From Wocania arenilitoris (GTDB taxonomy: Bacteria; Bacteroidota; Bacteroidia; Flavobacteriales; Flavobacteriaceae), in assembly GCF_021728535.1 (NCBI RefSeq), contig NZ_JAKKDU010000001.1:1-64000 (forward strand): a DNA stretch of 64,000 nucleotides. The letters run 5' to 3'. Numbering within the stretch: position 1 is the stretch's first letter; every line of letters starts with the position of its first letter. Below, one piece after another: positions 18,523-27,279 of the stretch. Below the pieces are notes generated by a model. That model had not been told where the DNA came from, searched no databases, and worked only from the letters and a program-made list of their open reading frames with translations. The position numbers were made by a program, and so were the translations under genes.

Positions 18523-20202
18523 ATGAGTAATAAGAAACATCATGAAAGAACGAGAGCTCAAGAAAGCTCGAATGCTATTGAGAGAATGTACATTACTATG
18601 CGCCATTTGTTTAACAGAGGGTTTTATAAACCTATGGGTGTTTCGGGCGAAACATTAAGGCAATCATTGTTGTTATTACGACCAGAAATTTATGGTTCTA
18701 TTGGAGAAGAAAAAGCAGAGTTAGAAGGCTTGCTATATGTAATTGACAGGTTGCCAATTGGCATTGAAGAATGCACTTTTATTAATTTAACAAGTGATGA
18801 AGGCTATGCAAATTCTCATTTTAAACCTATAATTCCACCAAAAAGACGACGTAACTGTTATAGAATAGATGATGAGCAAATGAATATTGAGATAACCAGA
18901 GGGCGCTCAGAAATCTATGACATATTAACACATCTTACGTTTCTTTTTGTAGAATCGCACAAAATAAGTAACCGTGTTTTAATTGATGACATTGGAAACA
19001 CAACAAGAGATTGGGTTAAGCTTGAAAAGGCAGTTTTATCGACAAAAAAACTAACACAACAAGAACGAGAAATAGCTATAACGCACACAGCTAATATTTT
19101 AGGTCGCACTTTTAATGAGTTAACAAGTGTATATTCTAAATTTGCAACAACAAAGCAACCAGAACGTTTGTTACATATAGTATATTGGTTGGGTAAGTTG
19201 GCTATTGAGGAACAAATAAATAATAATAAGCGAACAGTTGCTTTTAGTCCGGTACTTAGAGAACGATTAGGACATCATATACATGGCGAAATTTGGGCAA
19301 ATACTATTAAAGAAATTTTACACAAAAACAATTTATTAGAAAGACCAATACATATTATTAGTGCCAATATGCACAGTGTAATGAATACGCTTTTTGCACC
19401 AAATGCGTTAAAATCTAAAAAAGATATTTTTGAGGTTTATGAAGCTTTAAGCCAAAAAGATAATGAAAACCTTCGAAATAAAGTAACCAAAGAAGCGTTG
19501 CTTAATGGGATGATTTATATTGAAGATACATCGGGCACCAATATAGATGTTCAAATTTTTGATACTGCTAAAATGGATATCTCTAAGATTGATTTTAAAA
19601 CAAACGAATCTTTATCAAAATCAAAAAAGCCAGTGGTGTTAGTAATGGATTATGCTTTTGGTGAGCAAGCCTACGAAACTATTGACGAATTATTAAAACC
19701 CTATAAAGTAAAAGGAGAAAATATTCATTTAAATGTAGACTCCATATCTATAATGGGTAAAGCAGGGATTTTAGAAGGAGGAAAAGGTGATATTATGATT
19801 CCAACCGCCCATATTTTTGAAGGAACAGCAGACAACTATCCGTTTACAAATGAATTAAAAAAAGATGATTTTAAAGATAGTGATATTAACGTTTGCGAAG
19901 GCTCAATGATTACTGTTTTAGGCACATCATTACAAAACAAAGATATTTTAAAATTCTTTTATAATTCAACATGGCGTGTTATAGGTTTAGAAATGGAAGG
20001 CGCGCATTACCAAAAAGCCATTCAAGCGGCATCAAAAGTAAGAAACAGTATAAACCCCAATGTAAAAGTACGTTATGCGTATTACGCTAGTGATAACCCT
20101 TTAGAAACGGGTAGCACTTTAGCATCTGGAGGATTGGGAACAACGGGAGTAAAACCAACTTATTTAATTACAAGAAAAATATTAGAACAACTATTTAATT
20201 AA
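18523..20202 (+). CDS. Conserved protein with phosphorylase-like C-terminus (DUF6909-like)
   Basis: 559 residues, no signal peptide. The N-terminal half is helical and unique. The C-terminal part, about residues 365-555, resembles the nucleoside phosphorylase fold: a motif SIMGKAGIL, a region CEGSMITVLGTS, and GLEMEGAHYQKA, which matches the E-M-E-x-A nucleoside-binding signature of PNP/MTAN enzymes. I recall it as a DUF6909-type family restricted to Bacteroidota, without known function. A nucleoside or sugar-phosphate substrate is inferred only from the fold signature. Confidence 0.65.
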   Translation: MSNKKHHERTRAQESSNAIERMYITMRHLFNRGFYKPMGVSGETLRQSLLLLRPEIYGSIGEEKAELEGLLYVIDRLPIGIEECTFINLTSDEGYANSHFKPIIPPKRRRNCYRIDDEQMNIEITRGRSEIYDILTHLTFLFVESHKISNRVLIDDIGNTTRDWVKLEKAVLSTKKLTQQEREIAITHTANILGRTFNELTSVYSKFATTKQPERLLHIVYWLGKLAIEEQINNNKRTVAFSPVLRERLGHHIHGEIWANTIKEILHKNNLLERPIHIISANMHSVMNTLFAPNALKSKKDIFEVYEALSQKDNENLRNKVTKEALLNGMIYIEDTSGTNIDVQIFDTAKMDISKIDFKTNESLSKSKKPVVLVMDYAFGEQAYETIDELLKPYKVKGENIHLNVDSISIMGKAGILEGGKGDIMIPTAHIFEGTADNYPFTNELKKDDFKDSDINVCEGSMITVLGTSLQNKDILKFFYNSTWRVIGLEMEGAHYQKAIQAASKVRNSINPNVKVRYAYYASDNPLETGSTLASGGLGTTGVKPTYLITRKILEQLFN

Positions 20203-20215
20203 CACCATTATAATT

Positions 20216-21289
20216 ATGAGTAAAGATTTGCCACCACCACAGCAATCAGAAGAAGTCGATTTAGGACAATTATTTAAGCTTATAGGAAATGCTTTTGAAC
20301 GTTTTTTTAAGTTTATAGGTAACATATTAAACAATCTTTTTTTAGCTTTTGTCTGGATGGTTTTTTTCCTAAAAAAGCACTTTATAAAGTTCGTGATTGC
20401 AGGAATAATTGGAATTGCACTAGGCATATTGTTGGAAAAAACATCTGAGCCTGTTTATAAATCTTATATAACAGTTAAACAAAATTATCCAACAGGAGAG
20501 AATTTATATAATTCTATTGCATATTACAATGATTTAGTAAAACAAAGAGATTCGAGTACTTTAAAAGGAGTTCTTGATATTAAAAACTTAAACGTTTCAT
20601 CAATTCTAGAGTTTGAAGTTGAATCAATTGTAAGTGAAAATGATAAATTAAAAAGCTACGATAAATATTTAAAAGAGTTAGATTCAACACTGGCTTCAAC
20701 AATAGATTATAAAATGTATATAAAAAACTCAAAAGATCATACACATAAATATCAGCAAATAACAATCAAATCGAAAGAAAGAGATAATTTTAAGACAGTT
20801 TTTGATAGAATTATAGACAATATTAAAACTAACAAATATTTTAAAAGAGAGCAAACTAAGGATTTAATAGAATTAAAAAACGAAAAACAGGCTATTAATG
20901 AGTCGTTAAATAAATCAGATACGTTGTTATCTGTATATCAAAAAGCCATTGTAAAGTCTGCTGAAAACAATAATGATCTTCAAACAAAAATAACTATTGA
21001 TGGTAAAAATACAGGAAGTACAACCAAAGAGTTTGAGTTGTACAATAAGGTTATAGAATTAAGAGAAAGAGTTGTTAATATAGATAGAGCGATAGCCGAT
21101 AAAGAAGAAATTATTGAAGTGCTTTCAAGCAAACAAGATAGTGGCTCAATTGATAACAGAATAGAAATATTTGGAAAGTCATTAAATTCTAAAGTGTTTT
21201 ATGCAATTGTATTAACCTTAGTTTTATTATTAATTCTTTTAGGGTTAGACTTTATTAAATTTTTAGAACGCTTTAAAGAAAAAATATAA
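20216..21289 (+). CDS. Wzz-like chain-length determinant protein
   Basis: 357 residues. It has a Pro-rich N-terminus, a transmembrane helix (about 60-83), a periplasmic region with coiled coil (215-310) and a second transmembrane helix near 323-345. This two-TM layout with a coiled-coil periplasmic domain is that of Wzz/PCP proteins that set polysaccharide length. It is the first gene of the polysaccharide locus, 4 bp before rfbB. It lacks a tyrosine kinase domain. Confidence 0.7.
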   Translation: MSKDLPPPQQSEEVDLGQLFKLIGNAFERFFKFIGNILNNLFLAFVWMVFFLKKHFIKFVIAGIIGIALGILLEKTSEPVYKSYITVKQNYPTGENLYNSIAYYNDLVKQRDSSTLKGVLDIKNLNVSSILEFEVESIVSENDKLKSYDKYLKELDSTLASTIDYKMYIKNSKDHTHKYQQITIKSKERDNFKTVFDRIIDNIKTNKYFKREQTKDLIELKNEKQAINESLNKSDTLLSVYQKAIVKSAENNNDLQTKITIDGKNTGSTTKEFELYNKVIELRERVVNIDRAIADKEEIIEVLSSKQDSGSIDNRIEIFGKSLNSKVFYAIVLTLVLLLILLGLDFIKFLERFKEKI

Positions 21290-21293
21290 ATAA

Positions 21294-22301
21294 ATGACTA
21301 TTTTAATAACAGGCGGTGCTGGGTTTATTGGGTCTAACTTTATTCCTTGTTATTTAAAAAGCAACCAGCATGTTAAAATAGTAAACATAGATAAACTAAC
21401 TTATGCGGCTAACCTATCAAATTTAGCTGAAGTTGAAAACAATAACCGTTATACATTTATTAAAGGAGACATTTGCAATAGAAGTTTAATGGAAAGATTA
21501 TTTGCTAAATACGACTTTAATGGCGTTATCCATTTTGCAGCAGAGTCGCATGTAGATAATTCTATTAATAGTCCAACAGCTTTTATTAATACAAATGTTG
21601 TAGGAACCTTTAATTTGATAGACGTAGCTAAAAACCATTGGATGGAAGCTCCAAATTCGCCAAAAAAAGAGCATATAAATTCAAGATTCCATCATATTTC
21701 TACTGATGAGGTTTACGGCACTTTAGGTAATCAAGGTTTGTTTACAGAGCAAACACCTTATGCGCCAAACAGTCCATATAGTGCTTCAAAAGCATCATCA
21801 GATTTTATTGTTCGAAGTTATCATCATACATACGGAATGAATGTAGTAACCACAAATTGTTCAAACAATTATGGTCCAAATCAACATGATGAAAAACTTA
21901 TTCCAACGATAATTAGAAAAGCGCTTTCTGGAGAAAATATTCCTATTTATGGTGATGGAAAAAACATTAGAGATTGGTTATATGTTAAAGATCATTGCAT
22001 AGGTATAGACTTGGTTTTTAATAACGGTATTTCTGGAGAAACCTATAACATTGGAGGAAAGAATGAACGCAATAATTTATATATTGCAAATAGAATCTGT
22101 GAAATTTTAGATGATATAAAACCCAAACCCAAATCATATAAAACCCAAATCACTTTTGTTACCGATAGACCAGGACATGATTACAGATACGCCATTGATG
22201 CCACAAAAATTGAAAGAGAACTAGGTTGGCGAGCACAAGAAAATTTTGAAACAGGCATAATAAAAACCATTAATTGGTATATTGAAAAAGATAAAGGTTA
22301 A
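21294..22301 (+). CDS. rfbB: dTDP-glucose 4,6-dehydratase
   Basis: Second step of dTDP-L-rhamnose synthesis. 335 residues of the extended SDR family. NAD motif GGAGFIGSNF is at residues 7-16, catalytic STDEVYGTLG near 138 and YSASKASSD (YxxxK) near 162. The RDWLYVKDHC and GHDYRYAID motifs are conserved. The stop codon lies in the first repeat unit of a four-helix-bundle cassette that separates it from rfbA. Confidence 0.95.
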   Translation: MTILITGGAGFIGSNFIPCYLKSNQHVKIVNIDKLTYAANLSNLAEVENNNRYTFIKGDICNRSLMERLFAKYDFNGVIHFAAESHVDNSINSPTAFINTNVVGTFNLIDVAKNHWMEAPNSPKKEHINSRFHHISTDEVYGTLGNQGLFTEQTPYAPNSPYSASKASSDFIVRSYHHTYGMNVVTTNCSNNYGPNQHDEKLIPTIIRKALSGENIPIYGDGKNIRDWLYVKDHCIGIDLVFNNGISGETYNIGGKNERNNLYIANRICEILDDIKPKPKSYKTQITFVTDRPGHDYRYAIDATKIERELGWRAQENFETGIIKTINWYIEKDKG

Positions 22302-22342
22302 GAAGTTAAAAAGGTTAAGAAGTTAAAAAGGTTAAGAAGTTA
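22296..22342 (+). repeat. Tandem repeat, 17-bp unit, 2.7 copies
   Basis: Units GGTTAAGAAGTTAAAAA start at 22296 and 22313, with a partial copy from 22330. The first copy includes the stop codon of rfbB. The unit contains the half of the inverted repeat that faces the right end of the cassette. Confidence 0.9.
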
Positions 22343-22345
22343 TAG

Positions 22346-22702
22346 ATGTTAAAAGAAATAAAATCGCATAAAGATTTAAAAGTGTGGCAAGAATCAATGT
22401 CGCTGGTTTTAACAATATATAAACTTTCTGAAAAATTTCCTTATCATGAAACGTATGGATTAACATCGCAATTACGAAGAGCTTCTGTTTCCATACCATC
22501 AAATATTGCTGAAGGAGCAGGAAGAAGAGGCGAGAAAGAATTTATAAGGTTTCTGTATATAGCTTTAGGATCTCTTTCAGAAATTGAAACTCAATTAGAA
22601 ATAGCTTACAGATTAAACTATATTGAAGAAATAGAGGAGATAAATAAGAGTATTTATTTTATTAGAAAAATGCTGGCAAATCTTATAAAAAGTTTAAAAT
22701 AA
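22346..22702 (+). CDS. Four-helix-bundle protein (23S rRNA IVS-protein family)
   Basis: 118 residues. Matches the S23/IVP family: start HKDLKVWQESMSLVL, central YGLTSQLRRASVSIPSNIAEG, then GRRGEKEFIRFLYIALGSLSEIETQLEIA. The fold is a small four-helix bundle that forms pentamers; relatives are found inside 23S rRNA intervening sequences and as Avd-like proteins of diversity-generating retroelements. There is no reverse transcriptase here. It is intact and in the same direction as its host operon. Function is unknown. Confidence 0.88.
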   Translation: MLKEIKSHKDLKVWQESMSLVLTIYKLSEKFPYHETYGLTSQLRRASVSIPSNIAEGAGRRGEKEFIRFLYIALGSLSEIETQLEIAYRLNYIEEIEEINKSIYFIRKMLANLIKSLK

Positions 22703-22755
22703 ATGTTGTTCCGTATAACTTCTTATAACCTATTTAACCGTATAACTATAAGTTT

Positions 22756-23616
22756 ATGAAAGGCATTATATTGGCAGGAGGCTCAGGTACACGTTTACAT
22801 CCGCTTACCAAGGTGGTTAGCAAGCAACTTATGCCTATTTATGATAAGCCTATGATTTATTACCCGCTTACCACTTTAATGTCTGCTGGAATACAAGAGG
22901 TTTTAATTATTTCAACCTCAAAAGACACACCAAAATTTAAAGAACTATTAGGTGATGGAAGCGATTATGGTTGTAGTTTTAAGTACGCCATACAAGAGCA
23001 ACCAAATGGTTTAGCTGAAGCTTTTATTATTGGTGAAGAATTTATAGAAAACGATAAAATAGCGCTTATTTTAGGAGATAATATTTTTTACGGATCTGGT
23101 TTAAAAGAAACTTTACAAAACAATATCAATCCAAGCGGAGGTGTTATTTTTGCATACCATGTTAACGACCCTCAGCGCTATGGTGTAGTTGAGTTTAACA
23201 AACAAAACAAAGCTATTTCTATTGAAGAAAAACCTAAAAACCCAAAATCTAACTTTGCTGTTCCAGGTATATATTTTTATGATAATACTGTTGTTCAAAT
23301 AGCTAAAACAATAAAACCTAGTGATCGTGGAGAATTAGAAATTACAGATATTAATAAAGCATATTTAACTAAAGGTACGCTAAACGTTCAAATATTAGAT
23401 AAGGGTACTGCTTGGTTAGATACAGGTACTTTTACATCACTAATGCAGGCTTCTCAATTTGTGCAAGTTATTGAAGAGCGACAAGGACAAAAAATAGGAT
23501 GTATAGAAGAAGTGGCTTATAAAATGGGATACATAGATGCTATTCAATTAAAAAAATTAGCACAACCATTACTTAAAAGCGGTTACGGCGAATACCTTCA
23601 ACAACTAATAGAATAA
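22756..23616 (+). CDS. rfbA: Glucose-1-phosphate thymidylyltransferase
   Basis: First step of dTDP-L-rhamnose synthesis: dTTP plus glucose-1-phosphate to dTDP-glucose. 286 residues. Nucleotide-binding [11 protein letters not shown] is at residues 8-18, followed by [19 protein letters not shown] and [10 protein letters not shown] are conserved. It starts 9 bp after the last repeat of cassette A and ends 1 bp before rfbC. Confidence 0.96.
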   Translation: MKGIILAGGSGTRLHPLTKVVSKQLMPIYDKPMIYYPLTTLMSAGIQEVLIISTSKDTPKFKELLGDGSDYGCSFKYAIQEQPNGLAEAFIIGEEFIENDKIALILGDNIFYGSGLKETLQNNINPSGGVIFAYHVNDPQRYGVVEFNKQNKAISIEEKPKNPKSNFAVPGIYFYDNTVVQIAKTIKPSDRGELEITDINKAYLTKGTLNVQILDKGTAWLDTGTFTSLMQASQFVQVIEERQGQKIGCIEEVAYKMGYIDAIQLKKLAQPLLKSGYGEYLQQLIE

Positions 23617-23617
23617 T

Positions 23618-24166
23618 ATGACAGTTGAAGAGACAAATTTAAAAGATTGTTTTGTAATTATACCAAATGTAATTAAAGACAATAGAGGCTATTTTTTTGA
23701 AAGCTTTAACAAAGCTCAATTTGAAACTAAAACAGGAATAGTTGCCAATTTTATTCAAGATAACCAATCGCAATCCTCAAAAGGTGTTTTAAGAGGATTG
23801 CATTTCCAAGTAGGAACGTTTTCTCAAGCAAAACTAGTAAGAGTAATACAAGGTAAAGTTTTGGACGTTTGTGTTGATTTAAGAAAGAAATCGCCAACAT
23901 TTGGTAAACATTTCTCTTTAATTTTAGATGCTGTTGAGCATAAACAACTTTATATTCCTAAAGGTTTCGCTCATGGTTTTTTGGTGTTAGAAAATGACAC
24001 TATTTTCTCTTATAAATGTGATAATTATTACAATAAACATTCGGAAAGAGGTATTATATATAATGATAAAGCATTAGATATTGATTGGGGTTTTCCAGAG
24101 GAAGACTTAATCCTTTCAGAAAAAGATAAAAGACTACCAACGCTAAGGGCTTATTTAAATGAATAA
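23618..24166 (+). CDS. rfbC: dTDP-4-dehydrorhamnose 3,5-epimerase
   Basis: Third step of dTDP-L-rhamnose synthesis. 182 residues, cupin fold. Catalytic His lies in GVLRGLHFQ, and the IPKGFAHGFLVL and Tyr-containing FSYKCDNYY motifs are present. It overlaps rfbD by 8 bp. Confidence 0.95.
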   Translation: MTVEETNLKDCFVIIPNVIKDNRGYFFESFNKAQFETKTGIVANFIQDNQSQSSKGVLRGLHFQVGTFSQAKLVRVIQGKVLDVCVDLRKKSPTFGKHFSLILDAVEHKQLYIPKGFAHGFLVLENDTIFSYKCDNYYNKHSERGIIYNDKALDIDWGFPEEDLILSEKDKRLPTLRAYLNE

Positions 24167-24938
24167 AAGAGTTTTAGTAACTGGAGCAAATGGTCAATTA
24201 GGAAAAACCATTAATGAGTTGTTCTCTAAAAACGAAGTAAACCTTGAATTCACCTTTGTCACTAAAGCAACACTGGATATTACAAAAGAAGTAGGTTTAA
24301 AACAGTTTTTTAAAAATAACAAATTCGATTATTGTATAAATTGTGCAGCTTACACCAATGTGGAACAAGCTGAAAAAACTCCAGAAATAGCCTATAAAGT
24401 AAACGCAGAAGGTGTAAAATATTTAGCTGAGGCTTGCAAACAAACAGATACTGTGTTAATTCATATTTCAACAGATTATGTTTTTGATGGCGAGAAAAAA
24501 GAACCCTATACAATTAAAGACAAACCAAACCCTATTAACGAATATGGAAAATCGAAACTATTAGGAGAGCAATATATTCAAGACATTTTAAAGGAGTATT
24601 TTATAATAAGAACCTCGTGGTTGTATAGCAATAAATACGGAAATAATTTTTATAAAACCATTCTAGAAAAAGCTAAAGCTAGCGAAGCAATTTTTGTAAC
24701 TGATGAGCAAAAAGGGTCTCCTACAAGCACAGAAAGCTTAGCAGAGTATTTAATAGAGTTAATTATAAATAGGCCTAATCATTATGGAATTAGACATTTT
24801 TCTGATGATAAAATAATGACCTGGTATGAGTTTGCTAACCAAATTTTAAAAGAGCATTCTTATGAGCACATAAAACTTGCCAAGGCAAAGAATTATCGTA
24901 CTTTTGCAATTAGACCTAAAAACAGCATTTTGTTATAA
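24159..24938 (+). CDS. rfbD: dTDP-4-dehydrorhamnose reductase, C-terminally short
   Basis: Last step of dTDP-L-rhamnose synthesis. 259 residues. NAD(P) motif VTGANGQLGKTI is at residues 6-17, HISTDYVFDG near 103-112 and YGKSKLLGE (YxxxK) near 128. The family usually has about 285 residues and continues after RPKNSVL with a further helix (W-K-E-x-L type). Here the frame ends right after IRPKNSILL, with only 14 bp before asnB. So the last 25 or so residues are missing. The active site is intact, so it may still work. Confidence 0.9.
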   Translation: MNKRVLVTGANGQLGKTINELFSKNEVNLEFTFVTKATLDITKEVGLKQFFKNNKFDYCINCAAYTNVEQAEKTPEIAYKVNAEGVKYLAEACKQTDTVLIHISTDYVFDGEKKEPYTIKDKPNPINEYGKSKLLGEQYIQDILKEYFIIRTSWLYSNKYGNNFYKTILEKAKASEAIFVTDEQKGSPTSTESLAEYLIELIINRPNHYGIRHFSDDKIMTWYEFANQILKEHSYEHIKLAKAKNYRTFAIRPKNSILL

Positions 24939-24952
24939 AAATTTAAATTTTA

Positions 24953-26770
24953 ATGTGCGGAATAACAGGAATATATTCAATAAATAACATTTTAAATATT
25001 GAAGAAAGAATTCAGAAAATGAATACTTCAATTAAGCATAGAGGACCAGATGCAGGAGGGATATATAAAGAGGATAATCTCGCAATAGGTCATAGAAGAT
25101 TAAGTATTATTGATACAAGAGATGTGTCTAATCAACCAATGCATTCAAATAGGAACTCTTGGCACATCGTTTTTAATGGAGAGATATATAATTTTGAAGA
25201 AATAAAATCAGAGCTTAAAAATTATAATTTTAAAACAACTTCTGATACAGAAGTGATACTAGCAGCAGTTGAAGAAAGAGGTTTAGATTGGTTTATTAAT
25301 CAAGCTAATGGAATGTTTGCCATTGCAATATATAACTCAGAAACAAAGGACTTATTTTTAGTTAGGGATAGATTAGGAATAAAACCACTTTATTTTTATA
25401 ACAATGGGGAGAATTTAATTTTTTCATCTGAGGTTAAAGCAATACTTTCAAGTGGCTTAGTTGAGGCCGAATTTAACGAAGAAGCGGTGGATGAATATTT
25501 AGCAAATAGATATATACGCGCACCTTATACATTCTTTAAAAATATTTTTCAAGTAAACCCTGGCACCTATTTATCTATAAAAAAGGACTTGACCTCGGTT
25601 GAAAATAGATATTGGGAAATTCCTAAGGTATTTAATATGTCTAAGGAGTATAATGAAGAGAAAATTATTAAGGAGCTAGATGAGGAATTAAACAAAGCAA
25701 TTAAATATAGACTTATCTCAGATGTTCCATTGGGCACCTATTTAAGTGGAGGAGTCGACTCAAGTCTTATTACCGCTATTACCGCTTTAAATAAAAAAGA
25801 AAAAGTAAATACCTATACCATAGGTTTTGAAGAATTAAATGAATTTAAATACTCTGAGATAATTGCTGAAAAATATAGTACCGAGCATCATGAAATTTTA
25901 ATGAAGAAGGAAGATTACATAGCTAATTGGGAACGCCTTATTAATTTTAAAGATGCACCATTGGGAGTGCCAAATGAAATTCCTCTAGCGGTAATGTCAA
26001 GCAAGTTAAAAGAAAAAATTACCGTAGTATTATCAGGTGAAGGCGCCGATGAATTAATGGGCGGATATGGCCGAATTTTTAGAGCACCTTTTGATTATGC
26101 AAATGAATGCACTAACGAATCTTTTTACGATTATTTTATCTCAAAATACGAGTATGTACCAAGATCTATGAGAGATCAATTAATTAATACGCCTAAAAGC
26201 TATAGAGACGAGTTTGATATTGAGATAAAAGCTAATTTCAGCAAAAGCTCTAACGAAGAAAATATATTTAAGTTCTTTCATAAGTATCACGTAAAAGGAT
26301 TATTACAGCGTGTAGACATGACAACTATGCAAACCTCTGTTGAGGCTAGAGTACCTTTCTTAGATCATAACTTGATTGAATTTTCATATAATAATATTCC
26401 TTACGATTTAAAATTGCGTTGGATAAATGATGCTGCTGAAAAGCAAGCAAGGTCAATGAACTCTAACCAATATAGCGAAACCTTAGATACACCAAAATAC
26501 TTACTCAGGAAACTATCTTATAAATACCTCCCTAAAGAAATTATTGAACGTAAAAAAATAGGTTTTCCTGTGCCTTTAACAGAATGGTTTGATAACCTAG
26601 AATCTTTAGCTAAAGAACTTTTACCTAATGCGAACTGGTTAAAAGAAGGAGTCGTTAACGATTTAATTAAAAAAAGTAAAACTAAATCTAGAGCAGGACA
26701 AATTCTCTGGATGTTTATTAATATAGAATTATTTAAAAGAAACTACTTTAACAAACAGTGGAAGTGGTAA
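24953..26770 (+). CDS. asnB: Asparagine synthetase (glutamine-hydrolysing) family amidotransferase
   Basis: 605 residues. Cys2 is the class II glutaminase nucleophile (MCGITGIY). The RHRGPDAGG-type stretch (KHRGPDAGG) and the ATP pyrophosphatase motif YLSGGVDSSL near 265 follow, with EGADELMGGYGR near 362. In a sugar-nucleotide locus such enzymes often amidate uronic acids of the glycan (as proposed for WbpS) instead of making asparagine. The presence of ugd in the same locus fits this, but it is inference. Confidence 0.9.
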   Translation: MCGITGIYSINNILNIEERIQKMNTSIKHRGPDAGGIYKEDNLAIGHRRLSIIDTRDVSNQPMHSNRNSWHIVFNGEIYNFEEIKSELKNYNFKTTSDTEVILAAVEERGLDWFINQANGMFAIAIYNSETKDLFLVRDRLGIKPLYFYNNGENLIFSSEVKAILSSGLVEAEFNEEAVDEYLANRYIRAPYTFFKNIFQVNPGTYLSIKKDLTSVENRYWEIPKVFNMSKEYNEEKIIKELDEELNKAIKYRLISDVPLGTYLSGGVDSSLITAITALNKKEKVNTYTIGFEELNEFKYSEIIAEKYSTEHHEILMKKEDYIANWERLINFKDAPLGVPNEIPLAVMSSKLKEKITVVLSGEGADELMGGYGRIFRAPFDYANECTNESFYDYFISKYEYVPRSMRDQLINTPKSYRDEFDIEIKANFSKSSNEENIFKFFHKYHVKGLLQRVDMTTMQTSVEARVPFLDHNLIEFSYNNIPYDLKLRWINDAAEKQARSMNSNQYSETLDTPKYLLRKLSYKYLPKEIIERKKIGFPVPLTEWFDNLESLAKELLPNANWLKEGVVNDLIKKSKTKSRAGQILWMFINIELFKRNYFNKQWKW

Positions 26771-26785
26771 TAATAAAATAGAATT

Positions 26786-27229
26786 ATGTATAAAAGAGGA
26801 GATGAGAAAACAACGATAGGGTACACATCTGGTGTATATGATTTGTTTCATATTGGTCATTTAAATTTAATTAAAAACGCTAAAGGTCTATGTGATAAAC
26901 TAATTGTAGGAGTAACGTCTGATGAGTTAGTTGCTTATAAAAACAAAAAGGCGGTAATTGGGCATCAAGAGCGCATGGAAATAGTTAGAAACATAAAGCA
27001 TGTTGATGCCGTAGTTCCTCAAAATGACATGGATAAATTTAAAATGTGGGAGCGTCTTAAATTTGATGTGATGTTTGTTGGAGACGATTGGTTTGAGAGT
27101 GAAAAATGGAAAGATTTAGATGAAAAATTTAAAGCAGTAGGTGTAAAAATCATCTACTTCCCTTATACGAAAGGAACATCATCTACCTTAATAAATAAAA
27201 CATTAAAGAACTTAAGAGAAAAAGAGTAA
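26786..27229 (+). CDS. Glycerol-3-phosphate cytidylyltransferase-like protein
   Basis: 147 residues. Cytidylyltransferase fold with HxGH as HIGH near residues 22-25 in SGVYDLFHIGHLNLI, and the second motif YTKGTSSTLI that replaces the R-T-E-G-I-S-T-T of TagD. It would make CDP-glycerol from CTP and glycerol-3-phosphate. The TagB/F-like glycerophosphotransferase two genes later supports this product. Other nucleotidyl substrates remain possible. Confidence 0.75.
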   Translation: MYKRGDEKTTIGYTSGVYDLFHIGHLNLIKNAKGLCDKLIVGVTSDELVAYKNKKAVIGHQERMEIVRNIKHVDAVVPQNDMDKFKMWERLKFDVMFVGDDWFESEKWKDLDEKFKAVGVKIIYFPYTKGTSSTLINKTLKNLREKE

Positions 27230-27279
27230 TTTTTTAACCTCAATCTAGAAGCTTTGAACATAATTAGTTAATTAATTAG

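Larger units (their letters stand above)
22296..22747. mobile_element. Four-helix-bundle cassette A, between rfbB and rfbA
   Basis: The whole rfbB-rfbA gap is a cassette. The left end has 2.7 tandem copies of GGTTAAGAAGTTAAAAA (22296-22342). The right end has two copies of CCGTATAACT (22711-22720, 22738-22747). A 12-bp perfect inverted repeat, TAAGAAGTTATA at 22333-22344 and TATAACTTCTTA at 22714-22725, encloses the ORF at 22346-22702. There is no transposase. A similar structure sits in the atp operon at 59931-60344. Mobility is inferred from the layout. Confidence 0.65.

Noticed and set aside
22296-22342. Possible CRISPR-like repeat
   Set aside because: Units are contiguous 17-bp tandem copies without spacers and there are no cas genes.
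22346-22702. Diversity-generating retroelement (Avd gene)
   Set aside because: The protein family overlaps Avd, but no reverse transcriptase, template repeat or variable repeat is in the region.
26786-27229. Heptose or FAD adenylyltransferase
   Set aside because: Length and motifs fit TagD better, and the TagB/F-like neighbour supports CDP-glycerol. Not fully excluded.
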